Source of the DNA: Alkalimarinus coralli
GTDB taxonomy: Bacteria; Pseudomonadota; Gammaproteobacteria; Pseudomonadales; Oleiphilaceae
Assembly: GCF_023650515.1 (NCBI RefSeq)
Contig: NZ_CP096016.1
Location: 1,264,001-1,328,000 of the forward strand
DNA: 64,000 nucleotides
Direction: 5' to 3'
The position numbers and the translations under genes are program-made. The notes under the pieces are model-generated. The model ran no database searches and was not told the origin of the DNA. It saw nothing but the letters and a program-made list of their open reading frames with translations. Within the stretch, counting starts at the first letter, position 1; each line of letters opens with the position of its first letter. Of this stretch, positions 1 to 7,623 are shown piece after piece.

Positions 1-320
1 AAGTAGCCGATGTTCGTGTGACCAGCCGTTTGACTGACTCCCCAGCATGTTTAGTGGTTGGCGAGCAGGATATGGGCGCTCAAATGAGACGTATCATGGA
101 AGCGGCGGGTCAAAGCCTTCCTGATAGCAAGCCAATTTTTGAGTTGAACCCTGAGCATCCACTTGTTACTCGGTTAAACGAAGAGCAAAACGATGACCGC
201 TTTAACGATTTGGCTTGGGTATTGTTCGATCAGGCAGCGTTGGCAAGTGGCGATGCACTGAAAGAGCCGGGTGCTTTTGTTAGTCGCTTGAACAAGCTGT
301 TGCTTGACCTGAGCAAGTAA
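1..320 (+). CDS. htpG: Molecular chaperone HtpG (Hsp90), C-terminal end
   Basis: The 5' part lies outside the window. The reading frame is already open at base 3, so the ATG/GTG codons near the edge are internal. The roughly 105 visible residues match the C-terminal dimerisation domain of bacterial Hsp90: [10 protein letters not shown] near the edge, then a helical segment with HPLVTRLN and a leucine-rich end. HtpG is a cytosolic ATP-dependent chaperone of the heat-shock response. No promoter is visible because the start is missing. A hairpin followed by T residues lies about 45 bp downstream. The family assignment is secure; the length of the missing part cannot be judged. Confidence 0.93.
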   Translation, partial: VADVRVTSRLTDSPACLVVGEQDMGAQMRRIMEAAGQSLPDSKPIFELNPEHPLVTRLNEEQNDDRFNDLAWVLFDQAALASGDALKEPGAFVSRLNKLLLDLSK

Positions 321-365
321 CAAGTTTTACTGATAAGCAAGTGAACGGTAACGTTCACTCGATAA

Positions 366-396
366 AAGGCAGTCTGTATAGGCTGCCTTTTTTGTT
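366..396 (+). terminator. Rho-independent terminator after htpG
   Basis: A 7-bp perfect stem (AAGGCAG at 366-372 with CTGCCTT at 383-389) is followed by a T-rich tract. It lies just after the htpG stop codon, so it most likely ends the htpG transcript. Confidence 0.8.
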
Positions 397-470
397 TTTG
401 GGAATGGAGTTATTCATATCGGATAGAATAACTCTATACTTACAGAAACAATTACCAAAAAGGAATGCAT

Positions 471-555
471 ATGGATGAGTTTATGGAAGCCGCTATAGAG
501 GAGGCTGAACGTGGTTTAGCTGAAGGAGGAATTCCTATTGGTTCAGTCATCGTTC
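471..555 (+). pseudogene. Cytosine deaminase, 5' fragment cut by IS element
   Basis: An ATG at 471 follows AGGAATGCAT, a plausible ribosome binding site. It opens a frame of 28 codons ending in GIPIGSVIV before the insertion sequence begins at 556. Removing the IS and one copy of its TTC target duplication restores one frame (GSVIV joined to HNGTVVGRGHN) that runs to 2174, about 145 residues. The restored protein closely resembles yeast-type cytosine deaminase (FCY1 family), which converts cytosine to uracil and ammonia for pyrimidine salvage. In its present form the gene should be inactive. Confidence 0.88.
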
Positions 556-618
556 TGACGTGGTCTAATAGATTTGTACACACCAGTTAAGAGATAATCC
601 TAAAAACTGGAGTGAAAA

Positions 619-912
619 ATGGCAGCAAGAAAGAAGTACTCAAAAGAGTTTAAATTAGACGCGATTAGTCTGGTAATTGACCAGGGCTATTCGAAGGCTG
701 AAGCGGCAAGAAATCTTGGTATTAATCCTAACGTTTTAGGGCGCTGGATCAAAGAGCACGAAAATGATGATGGTCACGCATTCCGCGGCAATGGAAAGCT
801 GACACCGGAACAAGAAGAGCTTCGCCGCTTAAGGGAAGAAAACAAACGGCTCAAGATGGAGCGCGACATCCTAAAAAAAGCAGCCACCTTTTTTGCCACG
901 GAAGCAAAGTAA
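619..912 (+). CDS. IS3-family transposase OrfA (helix-turn-helix)
   Basis: This 97-residue protein has an N-terminal helix-turn-helix ([15 protein letters not shown], then a region with [13 protein letters not shown]) and a C-terminal leucine-zipper-like stretch ([20 protein letters not shown]). This is the usual build of OrfA, which binds the terminal repeats. Near its 3' end the codons CTA AAA AAA GCA contain a run of seven A residues (873-879). That is a likely site for -1 ribosomal frameshifting into orfB, yielding the OrfAB transposase. Confidence 0.92.
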   Translation: MAARKKYSKEFKLDAISLVIDQGYSKAEAARNLGINPNVLGRWIKEHENDDGHAFRGNGKLTPEQEELRRLREENKRLKMERDILKKAATFFATEAK

Positions 913-941
913 AATACGCTTTCATCGCCCAGCATAAAAAG

Positions 942-1787
942 GTGTGGCCTATTGGCATTATGTGCCAACAATTGGGTGTTACACGTTCAGGTTATTATAG
1001 TTTTTTAAAACGCCAAGCTACTATGTCTGACGATCCAACTCATACCGAAATGATTGAATGGATACAAGATATCGCAGAGTCAAGTGAGCATACATACGGC
1101 TACCGAAGAATGAAAAAAGCGCTGAATATTCTTGGCTATCGGGTAGGCAGGAACAAAACTAGAAAGTTAATGAAAGAAGCTGGTGTTAAGGTCAAGCACA
1201 AGAAAAAGTATAAGGTCACGACAAACAGTAATCATAAGCAACCTGTATTCGATAATCTGTTAGAGCGGGAGTTTGCAGTTGAAAAGCCTGATCAGGTTTA
1301 TGCCTCAGATATCACGTATATCTGGACACAAGAAGGTTGGCTGTATTTAGCTGTTGTGATTGACCTTTACTCAAGAAAGGTTGTTGGCTGGAGCATGAGT
1401 TCGCGAATGAAGGCTCAGATGGTTTGTGATGCACTCAAGATGGCAATTTGGCAAAGACGCCCGCAGGCCGGGTTAATACATCATTCTGATCGGGGGAGCC
1501 AGTACGCCAGCAAGGAGTTTAGAAAACTTCTAACGCTGCATAATTTTAATGGAAGTATGAGCAAGAAAGGTGACTGTTGGGATAATGCGGTTGTTGAAAG
1601 TTTCTTTGGAACTTTGAAGCAAGAACGTGTTCAATGGAAAAGCTATCAAACACGACATGAAGCTCAGCAAGACATCCTGGAGTACATCTCAGTGTTTTAT
1701 AACAATCAGCGGATGCATTCCTATCTGGGCTATCGAAGCCCGGCGGAATTTGAAAAAGAAATGACTGAACTAAGAAAAGTAGCTTAA
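942..1787 (+). CDS. IS3-family transposase OrfB (DDE integrase core)
   Basis: OrfB carries the catalytic rve-type integrase core. The three acidic residues are visible: D in ASDITYIW (residue 123), D in [11 protein letters not shown] (residue 183) and E in [10 protein letters not shown] (residue 219), with the expected 35-residue spacing between the last two. The open frame extends upstream of 942 to the A7 slippery run at 873-879. Translation is therefore probably by -1 frameshift from orfA rather than from an independent start. The frame is complete to the stop at 1787. Confidence 0.92.
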   Translation: MWPIGIMCQQLGVTRSGYYSFLKRQATMSDDPTHTEMIEWIQDIAESSEHTYGYRRMKKALNILGYRVGRNKTRKLMKEAGVKVKHKKKYKVTTNSNHKQPVFDNLLEREFAVEKPDQVYASDITYIWTQEGWLYLAVVIDLYSRKVVGWSMSSRMKAQMVCDALKMAIWQRRPQAGLIHHSDRGSQYASKEFRKLLTLHNFNGSMSKKGDCWDNAVVESFFGTLKQERVQWKSYQTRHEAQQDILEYISVFYNNQRMHSYLGYRSPAEFEKEMTELRKVA

Positions 1788-1818
1788 CTGGGTTGTACAA
1801 CTTTGGTTGACCACGTCA

Positions 1819-2174
1819 TTCATAACGGAACAGTCGTAGGAAGAGGGCACAACCGTAGAGTACAGAAGGGCAGTGTCGTTTTACATGGCGAGATGGATGC
1901 GTTTGAAAACTGTGGTAGACGGTCAGCTGACTTTTATCGGGAGTGCACCCTGTATACAACGCTTTCACCATGCCCCATGTGCAGCGGAGCCATTCTGCTA
2001 TATGAAATACCAAAGGTCGTTATTGGCGAGAATGTGACCTTTCTAGGAGAGGAAGAATATTTAAAATCAAAAGGCATAGACGTTGACGTTTTGCAGAATG
2101 GTGAGTGTATTCGCATGATGAAAACGTTTATTGAGAAACAACCTTCTTTATGGAATGAAGATATTGGTGAGTAA
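1819..2174 (+). pseudogene. Cytosine deaminase, 3' fragment after IS element
   Basis: This is the downstream part of the FCY1-type cytosine deaminase. It holds both zinc-binding motifs of the cytidine/cytosine deaminase fold: HGEMDAFENCGR (His and catalytic Glu) and TLSPCPMCSGA (two Cys ligands). The C-terminus WNEDIGE resembles the end of the yeast enzyme. The coding sequence looks undamaged apart from the insertion, so disruption appears recent. A start inside the right end of the IS could allow a truncated product, but it would lack the first strand and helix of the fold. Confidence 0.88.
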
Positions 2175-2277
2175 AAGTGAAAAGGGCCTTCGCTATAGAA
2201 ATATTGTTCACAATTTGCCGATTTGACAGCTACTAATAATGTGTTGATCTGATAAAATTTCCCCTTTAATCATTTAA

Positions 2278-2658
2278 ATGGAAATAAATGTTATGAGTGA
2301 AGTTTCGGAATATGGAGGAGTTTCATATGAGGACACAAGAAAGATCAAAGCTATAATCAGATCTTTTTATGGGGAGGAAACTGCAGTGCGTTTCACTACG
2401 TCCTCTATCAGTGATGAAACAGTGCATAGAATCGCAATATTACTGTCTGAAACTGTAGATTGTAGTCAATGGATGGATGCAGTGCCCAACCCCGAAGATA
2501 TTATAAGACCTACAAAAAGTTTGCAAAAGTGGGCATTAAGACTAATTAGGGAAGCTGGGGAGCCGTTTCTTCAGGGAGCTGAAGGCGTCACGATTGCCTG
2601 TAAAAACTTTCGAGCAGCGCAATTCAAAACAGATATCCTATTTTCATTAAAATACTAA
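2278..2658 (+). CDS. Hypothetical protein, 126 residues
   Basis: I do not recognise this protein. It is soluble, with no signal peptide or membrane segment. It contains a mixed helical pattern (DTRKIKAIIRSFYG, SDETVHRIAILLSETVDCSQW). Two starts are possible: ATG 2278, or ATG 2293 giving MSEVSEY; neither has a strong ribosome binding site. It is followed after 10 bp by the lipoprotein gene at 2669, so the two may be co-transcribed. It sits between an IS element and a Fic gene, which suggests an accessory region. Confidence 0.55.
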   Translation: MEINVMSEVSEYGGVSYEDTRKIKAIIRSFYGEETAVRFTTSSISDETVHRIAILLSETVDCSQWMDAVPNPEDIIRPTKSLQKWALRLIREAGEPFLQGAEGVTIACKNFRAAQFKTDILFSLKY

Positions 2659-2668
2659 GGCGTGGCTC

Positions 2669-3160
2669 ATGATTCGATATTGCATTCTAGGTCTACTGCT
2701 TTTTACTCTCTCTGCGTGTGTCAACACAAGCCCTATCACTATTAAGCCAACTTTAGGGATAGAATTCGCTGTTCCGGTCGAAACCATTGATCTTATTGAG
2801 ATGGCGGAAAACGAGTTACTTCTATATAGAAAGCAACAACTGGTTGGGTCTATGCAGCGTGTGCCTGCCCCCGAGCCAGGAAAAACTGCGATTGAATCTT
2901 TAAAAGAAGGCTTTAAAGAGGCCCAAAAAGGAACCAATAAGCCCTCAATATTGAGTTTACCTGTAGGTTCATATGGCTTTGTTGTAAATACTATAGACTT
3001 TAGTACGGCATTTATTGCCACACAAAATGACACTCGAAACTGGGTCGTTGTCAGTATTAAGAAAGATCAATACGATATGCTAATTGAGTCATTAAAACTC
3101 AAAGCCAGGACGAGCGTTAAAAGGCCGAGTCAGAACCCCATAAGCCTCTGGGGCGACTAA
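2669..3160 (+). CDS. Hypothetical lipoprotein, 163 residues
   Basis: The N-terminus has a short hydrophobic signal (ILGLLLFTLSAC) ending in a lipobox with Cys at about residue 16, so the product is probably lipid-anchored in the envelope. The remainder is a mixed alpha/beta region with one amphipathic helix (ESLKEGFKEAQKG) and no motif I can name. An AAGG ribosome binding site precedes ATG 2669. Its neighbours are an unknown protein upstream and a Fic protein 17 bp downstream, consistent with a small operon. Confidence 0.6.
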   Translation: MIRYCILGLLLFTLSACVNTSPITIKPTLGIEFAVPVETIDLIEMAENELLLYRKQQLVGSMQRVPAPEPGKTAIESLKEGFKEAQKGTNKPSILSLPVGSYGFVVNTIDFSTAFIATQNDTRNWVVVSIKKDQYDMLIESLKLKARTSVKRPSQNPISLWGD

Positions 3161-3177
3161 AGGTATAGACGATAGCA

Positions 3178-3909
3178 ATGATGTTTACCGAATTAGACAG
3201 TTTAAAAGCAAAATTAGATGCTTTGCGCCCTCTGCCAAAGCACACGGTTAAGAGCTTACACGAACAATTGGTGTTGGACTGGACTTATAACTCCAACGCG
3301 ATTGAAGGAAACACGCTAACGTTAAAAGAAACAAAAGTTGTTCTAGAAGGCATTACTGTGGGTGGTAAGTCTATGCGAGAGCACTGTGAGGCTATTAATC
3401 ATAAGGAAGCTATAGACTTTGTTGAGGATATCGTAAGTAACAAAGCGCCATTAAGTGAGAGTCTGATTAAGTCGATACACCACTTAGTTCTTAAACAAAT
3501 TGATGATGAAAATGCGGGTGTTTACAGGCAGCAAAATGTTGTTATTTCTGGTGCAGAACATAGGCCACCTGGTTGTATCAAGGTTCCTGATGAAATGCAG
3601 ACGCTTGTAGAATGCCATAATAGGTTGGAGATTCACCCCGTTGAATCAGCAGCTCGACTGCATACTGACTTTGTTAAGATACACCCGTTTGTTGATGGAA
3701 ATGGTCGGACCGCACGGTTGCTGATGAATTTTGAGTTGATGCGGAACGGGTATTTGCCTGTTGTAATAAAGGCTAAAGATAGGTTGTCTTATTATGATGC
3801 GCTTGACACCGCCCATACAAAGAACGACTACAGTTTTTTCATCACAATGGTGATTAATGCTGAAATTGCGATGCTTAATACATATCTTGAATTGATCTGT
3901 TGTGACTAG
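3178..3909 (+). CDS. Fic family protein (class II AMPylator-like)
   Basis: The Fic core motif HPFVDGNGRTAR is at residues 169-180, with catalytic His169 and the Arg that contacts nucleotide phosphates. An N-terminal inhibitory motif of the S/T-xxx-E-G/N type is present (S39 to E43-G44), which places it in class II, where an internal helix keeps the enzyme off. Fic proteins usually transfer AMP from ATP to hydroxyl side chains of target proteins; the target here is unknown. Length (243 residues) is short, leaving room for the Fic core but no separate DNA-binding domain. ATG 3178 and ATG 3181 are both possible starts. Confidence 0.9.
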   Translation: MMFTELDSLKAKLDALRPLPKHTVKSLHEQLVLDWTYNSNAIEGNTLTLKETKVVLEGITVGGKSMREHCEAINHKEAIDFVEDIVSNKAPLSESLIKSIHHLVLKQIDDENAGVYRQQNVVISGAEHRPPGCIKVPDEMQTLVECHNRLEIHPVESAARLHTDFVKIHPFVDGNGRTARLLMNFELMRNGYLPVVIKAKDRLSYYDALDTAHTKNDYSFFITMVINAEIAMLNTYLELICCD

Positions 3910-4316
3910 AGAGAAACTTAGGGGCATCTGAAGGGAAGCGAGTTATAAAGAAGTCAGGCCAGTTTCTAAGTTTACTGATTGGGGCAAAGATCAGCATCCA
4001 ATGAATACTAGGTGGTATCATTTGATGAATTGAAATAATTCTCCAATATCTAGTCTAGAAAAGACTGGTCGATTCAAACTGCAAACTAATAGAGGTGTGG
4101 AAAGCCCCTGCATATCATCTACTTACTGGCACTGGTGCGCGCGGCGCACCATACAGTCGTGTTGCAGCTTAGTCCAACAGACGCTTATACGCCATGCTTC
4201 GCACAGCGCATAAGCGTAAAGATATTAGATTAGAGGTGTTACTTTACTATTTTGAGATACTTCGTATTTAGAATTAACAAATATTTTCAATATTATATGT
4301 CTTTGTAGGAGAGAGA
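3910..4316 (+). other. Intergenic region with two strong inverted repeats
   Basis: This 407-bp stretch has no convincing gene. It holds two hairpins: GGTGCGC/GCGCACC with a 3-nt loop (4134-4150) and CGCTTATACGC/GCGCATAAGCG (4182-4192 and 4206-4216). The sequence between and around them is otherwise AT-rich. The final 60 bp before 4317 should contain the promoter of the peroxidase gene, but I see no clear boxes. Confidence 0.5.
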
Positions 4317-5204
4317 ATGAACAACTCGCAACCCGGTATTTTAAAGCCGATACCTATTTCAGCACGCTATCTAATCTTTTCTATCGAAGACCAATATAGC
4401 GTCTCTGAAGCGTTATCTCGGCTATCATCGCTTGCTGATGGAGATAATGTCGTTGTTGGCATAGGGCACTCCACTATTTCGTATCTAGGCGCTGATATAG
4501 AGGGAATTAAGACTTTTCCATCCTTCGTGAGTTGTGGTATCGAAATACCTGCCACCCATGGAGCCCTCTGGTGCTGGGTGCGAGGTAGCGATAGAGGCGA
4601 CTTAATACACAAAGAACGCGAGATTACGCAAGCTCTAGCGCCAGCGTTTGCGATTGAAAACATTGTAGATGCATTCAGGCATGGCGAGGGTCTGGATTTG
4701 AGTGGTTATGAGGATGGGACTGAAAACCCTAAAGGGGACGATGCGATAGCCTGTGCGCTGGTGTCTTCTAAAGAAAAGGGGATGGATGGTAGTAGTTTTG
4801 TTGCAGTGCAGCAGTGGATACATGACCTAAATACATTTGATGATATGGAACCCATCGAGCAGGACCATACCATCGGGCGTCGAAAAAGTGATAATGAAGA
4901 GCTAGATGATGCACCTGCTTCGGCTCACGTAAAACGAACTGCGCAAGAAGATTTTAGTCCTGAGGCATTTGTTATTAGACGCTCTATGCCTTGGGCTAAT
5001 GAAGCTGGAGAGGGATTGAATTTTGTCTCGTTTGGCAAGTCGTTCGATGCATTTGAGGCTCAACTAAACCGAATGACCGGCCGAGATGACCAAATTGTTG
5101 ATGCATTATTTCGTTTTACCAGACCGATCACTGGCGGGTATTTTTGGTGCCCCCCGATAGCGGAAGGTAAACTTGACCTTACGGCATTGAAATTAGGTAA
5201 ATAA
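4317..5204 (+). CDS. DyP-type peroxidase
   Basis: Dye-decolourising peroxidases are heme enzymes that use hydrogen peroxide to oxidise dyes, phenols or porphyrin-like substrates. The family signature GxxDG is present as GYEDGTENP (residues 130-138, distal Asp133). Candidate proximal heme ligand His204 lies in ASAHVKR and distal Arg221 in VIRRSMPW. There is no signal peptide, so the protein should be cytoplasmic, as for the YfeX-like group. Its 295 residues are typical. A strong AGGAGAG ribosome binding site precedes ATG 4317. A GC-rich hairpin at 5243-5260 follows it. Confidence 0.93.
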   Translation: MNNSQPGILKPIPISARYLIFSIEDQYSVSEALSRLSSLADGDNVVVGIGHSTISYLGADIEGIKTFPSFVSCGIEIPATHGALWCWVRGSDRGDLIHKEREITQALAPAFAIENIVDAFRHGEGLDLSGYEDGTENPKGDDAIACALVSSKEKGMDGSSFVAVQQWIHDLNTFDDMEPIEQDHTIGRRKSDNEELDDAPASAHVKRTAQEDFSPEAFVIRRSMPWANEAGEGLNFVSFGKSFDAFEAQLNRMTGRDDQIVDALFRFTRPITGGYFWCPPIAEGKLDLTALKLGK

Positions 5205-5242
5205 CGACCTAATGCTCTTCATGATATCGCATGGTTTTGTTA

Positions 5243-5260
5243 TCCCCGCCAAGGCGGGGA
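5243..5260 (+). repeat. Short GC-rich palindrome after the DyP gene
   Basis: CCCCGCC and GGCGGGG form a 7-bp perfect stem with a 2-nt loop, 40 bp after the peroxidase stop. There is no T run, so it may be a REP-like element or a transcript-end stabiliser rather than a classic terminator. Confidence 0.5.
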
Positions 5261-5322
5261 AGCAAATGCACTGACAGGAATGGACTTTCGAGATCGAAGG
5301 GGCTTTCCAGATGTTTAACTAA

Positions 5323-6291
5323 CTAAAGCGTCGACAAATCGAATATCCTGGTTTGGTTACGGCCATTTTCTTTACATTGGTACAGCGCCTGATCGGTCTT
5401 TTCTAGCCACTGTTTGTAATCGTCCAGTTTTTTTGATGCTTCGCAAATCCCCAGGCTTACCGTAAATTGAATGCTGATGTTGTCGTGGACTACGGTTGTT
5501 TCTTCAATTGTTTTACGTAAACGTTCACAGAAGATAAAGGCATTTTCGGCACTGGTGTGGCCTAGAATAATGCCAAACTCTTCACCACCGTAACGGCCAG
5601 CGATATCCGTTTTGCGGAGCGAATCCCGTAATATTTTAGATACGGTTCTTATTACTTCGTCACCCGCCTGGTGGCCATAGGTGTCATTTACTTTCTTAAA
5701 GTGGTCAATATCAAACATGACCAGTGATGAGGTGGTGTCATACCTTTGCAAACGGCTGTACTCATTTTGCAGGCACTCTTCCCAGTAGCCACGATTGTTG
5801 AGCATCGTTAGACGATCTGTGCGACTGAGTGATTCCAGTTCTCTGTTGGCGCTTTCGAGCGCCTTCTTGTTGCTGGCAATATCTGTAACATCATAAATGA
5901 TCACACAGACGTGGTTAACGGTGCCGTCTGCTGAGGCCAATGGGCTGATGTTGATGTTCTGGTACATAAACTCTTCAGTACCGGTAATTGGACGGTAGTT
6001 TTTGAACTTAAAGAGGTAAGGGCGCAGCTCCCAAGTGATAAATGCTCTGTTTTTCAGCAAGAAAACAGACTCTGCTTTTTGGGTAAACCAATCTTTTGGG
6101 ATGTCCTCAAACACTTCAAACAGTACTTGGTCTTTCACAGTGATAGGGTTGATACCACTGTGGTTTTCCATAAAGTTGTTCCAAACTTGTACTTTAAAAT
6201 CCCTATCAAGAACGATCAGACCTACATCAATGGTCTGTAGCATATCCATCAACCAATGGAATTCTTTTATATCTAAATTATCATTTGCCAT
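5323..6291 (-). CDS. Diguanylate cyclase with PAS sensor domain
   Basis: The first 140 residues look like a PAS/PAC sensor (LIVLDRDFKVQVWNNFMEN and a PAC-like end at HVCVIIYDVTD). A short coiled linker leads to a GGDEF domain. The active-site motif is GGEEF (about residue 233) and an RxxD inhibitory site (RKTD) lies five residues before it, so the enzyme should make cyclic di-GMP and be product-inhibited. No membrane segment is seen. It lies 10 bp after the receiver/CheC-like gene on the same strand, so the two are probably one operon that links a receiver protein to c-di-GMP output. Confidence 0.92.
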   Translation of the reverse strand: MANDNLDIKEFHWLMDMLQTIDVGLIVLDRDFKVQVWNNFMENHSGINPITVKDQVLFEVFEDIPKDWFTQKAESVFLLKNRAFITWELRPYLFKFKNYRPITGTEEFMYQNINISPLASADGTVNHVCVIIYDVTDIASNKKALESANRELESLSRTDRLTMLNNRGYWEECLQNEYSRLQRYDTTSSLVMFDIDHFKKVNDTYGHQAGDEVIRTVSKILRDSLRKTDIAGRYGGEEFGIILGHTSAENAFIFCERLRKTIEETTVVHDNISIQFTVSLGICEASKKLDDYKQWLEKTDQALYQCKENGRNQTRIFDLSTL

Positions 6292-6301
6292 AACGAGTTG
6301 T

Positions 6302-7354
6302 TTAATCCATCAGATAAGAGAGTCGCTGGTTTAGATTGTCGATTGAGTCTTCTGTAAAAAGCAGCATTAGATCACACGTGATATCGTAGTTTTCGATCTC
6401 GTACGTTATCTCTATCGCTAAGGCCTGCTTCCAACGAGTTTCATTTGTTTTAACAAGGTCGCTGACTTTGACATGTTGCCCAAGAACCATTGGGTGGCCT
6501 TGGCTAAAGGCGATATCCAGTTGCTGAGCAATCCCGCCCGTGCAGGCGCCAACGAGAATGCTGGCGATATCCATGATGAGTTCGAGTTCGGCGGTATCGT
6601 TAAGCTCTCCGGTGTATTTAAGCAGCTTTGCCATGTCGGTGTAGCTGGAATCACTAAATACCAGAAGTGCCTCTCCCGCAATGCCTGAACCAATAAAACC
6701 CTGGCAAACCGCGGTGTAAGTATCGCCTTGTTCGGCTTGTGACAGCGCCATTTTTAATTCGCTGACCTCAAGGATGTTGACATTGGGAATTGGCAGCTTT
6801 ACGAATACATCAAGCAGTCTGGCAAGAAGATCCGCCGCTTGTCCCATAGCGACGTTGGCAATTTCCTGAATACAATCACGGTATTGAACGGAACCGGCGG
6901 CCTCAAGCTCCTTATCTGACCTGCGCGCTGGAGCGGGTTTGGTGGCTTGTTTCGCCTCAGCCGCTTCGGCCTGAGGGCTTGTGGGTTTGGCATATAGCCC
7001 AAACTTTTCCAAAATGACGGTTAAATCATCAACACCGATAGGTTTTTTTATAAACTCCAGTGCACCTAGCGCTTTAACTCGCTGATGGGCTTCTGGCTGG
7101 ATATCCCCAGAAACAACAATAACCATTGTTTGAATATCGTTTTTTATGATCTCTTCAAGCGTCTCATATCCGTCCATTACGGGCATATTTAGGTCAAGAA
7201 ACATAATCTCGCCTTTGCCCTCTTTAAGCTGCTCTATTGCATCTTCGCCATGTACGGCATAACTGATTTCTATGTCCCAGTCGGCAGGTAGAGATCGAGC
7301 CATTTGTTTTCTGGCAACGCTGGAATCGTCACAAATTAAGACGGGTGTTGTCAT
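6302..7354 (-). CDS. Receiver domain fused to CheC/CheX-like phosphatase domain
   Basis: Residues 1-120 are a response-regulator receiver: acidic pocket DD at 9-10, phospho-acceptor Asp54 in FLDLNMPVMDG, and the conserved Lys in EFIKKP. After an Ala/Pro-rich linker, residues 155-350 resemble the CheC/CheX family. The two pseudo-symmetric helices are EIANVAMGQAADLLARLL and ELELIMDIASILVGACTG, each with the Asn/Glu-type positions used to dephosphorylate CheY-P. The protein may therefore remove phosphate from another regulator, or from itself. No DNA-binding domain is present. It is the first gene of a two-gene operon with the diguanylate cyclase. Confidence 0.85.
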   Translation of the reverse strand: MTTPVLICDDSSVARKQMARSLPADWDIEISYAVHGEDAIEQLKEGKGEIMFLDLNMPVMDGYETLEEIIKNDIQTMVIVVSGDIQPEAHQRVKALGALEFIKKPIGVDDLTVILEKFGLYAKPTSPQAEAAEAKQATKPAPARRSDKELEAAGSVQYRDCIQEIANVAMGQAADLLARLLDVFVKLPIPNVNILEVSELKMALSQAEQGDTYTAVCQGFIGSGIAGEALLVFSDSSYTDMAKLLKYTGELNDTAELELIMDIASILVGACTGGIAQQLDIAFSQGHPMVLGQHVKVSDLVKTNETRWKQALAIEITYEIENYDITCDLMLLFTEDSIDNLNQRLSYLMD

Positions 7355-7540
7355 TGTTAGTAGTTTGCTCTTTGTGAGTGGTGGTCATGCTTATCGTGAT
7401 AGCCATGCATTGAGATACAGAGATATTCACCATTAAAACGGGTTATAACGCGCTTCGATAATTTATGGATTGCTAACGATAAGTAAAGATCAATAATGGC
7501 TGTGCGGCAAGTGGAATGTTGAGATTGCCCCCCCTAAGCA

Positions 7541-7568
7541 CAAAGACAGCCAAAAAAGGCTGTCTTTG
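7541..7568 (-). terminator. Hairpin terminator downstream of the DUF1329 gene
   Basis: An 11-bp perfect inverted repeat (CAAAGACAGCC with GGCTGTCTTTG) encloses a 6-nt loop. It lies 55 bp past the stop of the leftward DUF1329 gene, in the 270-bp gap before the receiver gene. A T tract is weak on either strand, so efficiency is uncertain. Confidence 0.6.
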
Positions 7569-7623
7569 AAATAGCAAATTAAATCACGGATGCTCTTTGA
7601 GGGTCAGACGCTAATATGAAGTG

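Larger units (their letters stand above)
556..1818 (+). mobile_element. IS3-family insertion sequence
   Basis: This 1,263-bp element has ends beginning TG and ending CA, as is usual for IS3-family elements. The terminal inverted repeats match in two blocks: TGACGTGGTC at both tips, then a TTGTACA...CAGTTAAG block about 20-36 bp inward. It is flanked by a direct repeat TTC (553-555 and 1819-1821), a 3-bp target duplication typical of the family. It carries orfA and orfB in overlapping phases. Both frames look intact, so the element could be active or recently arrived. The exact subgroup would need a comparison with reference elements. Confidence 0.92.

Noticed and set aside
4174-4216. Possible integron attC recombination site before the DyP gene
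   Set aside because: A GTCCAAC core and palindromic arms exist on one side, but no GTTRRRY core follows and no integrase or cassette array is in the window.
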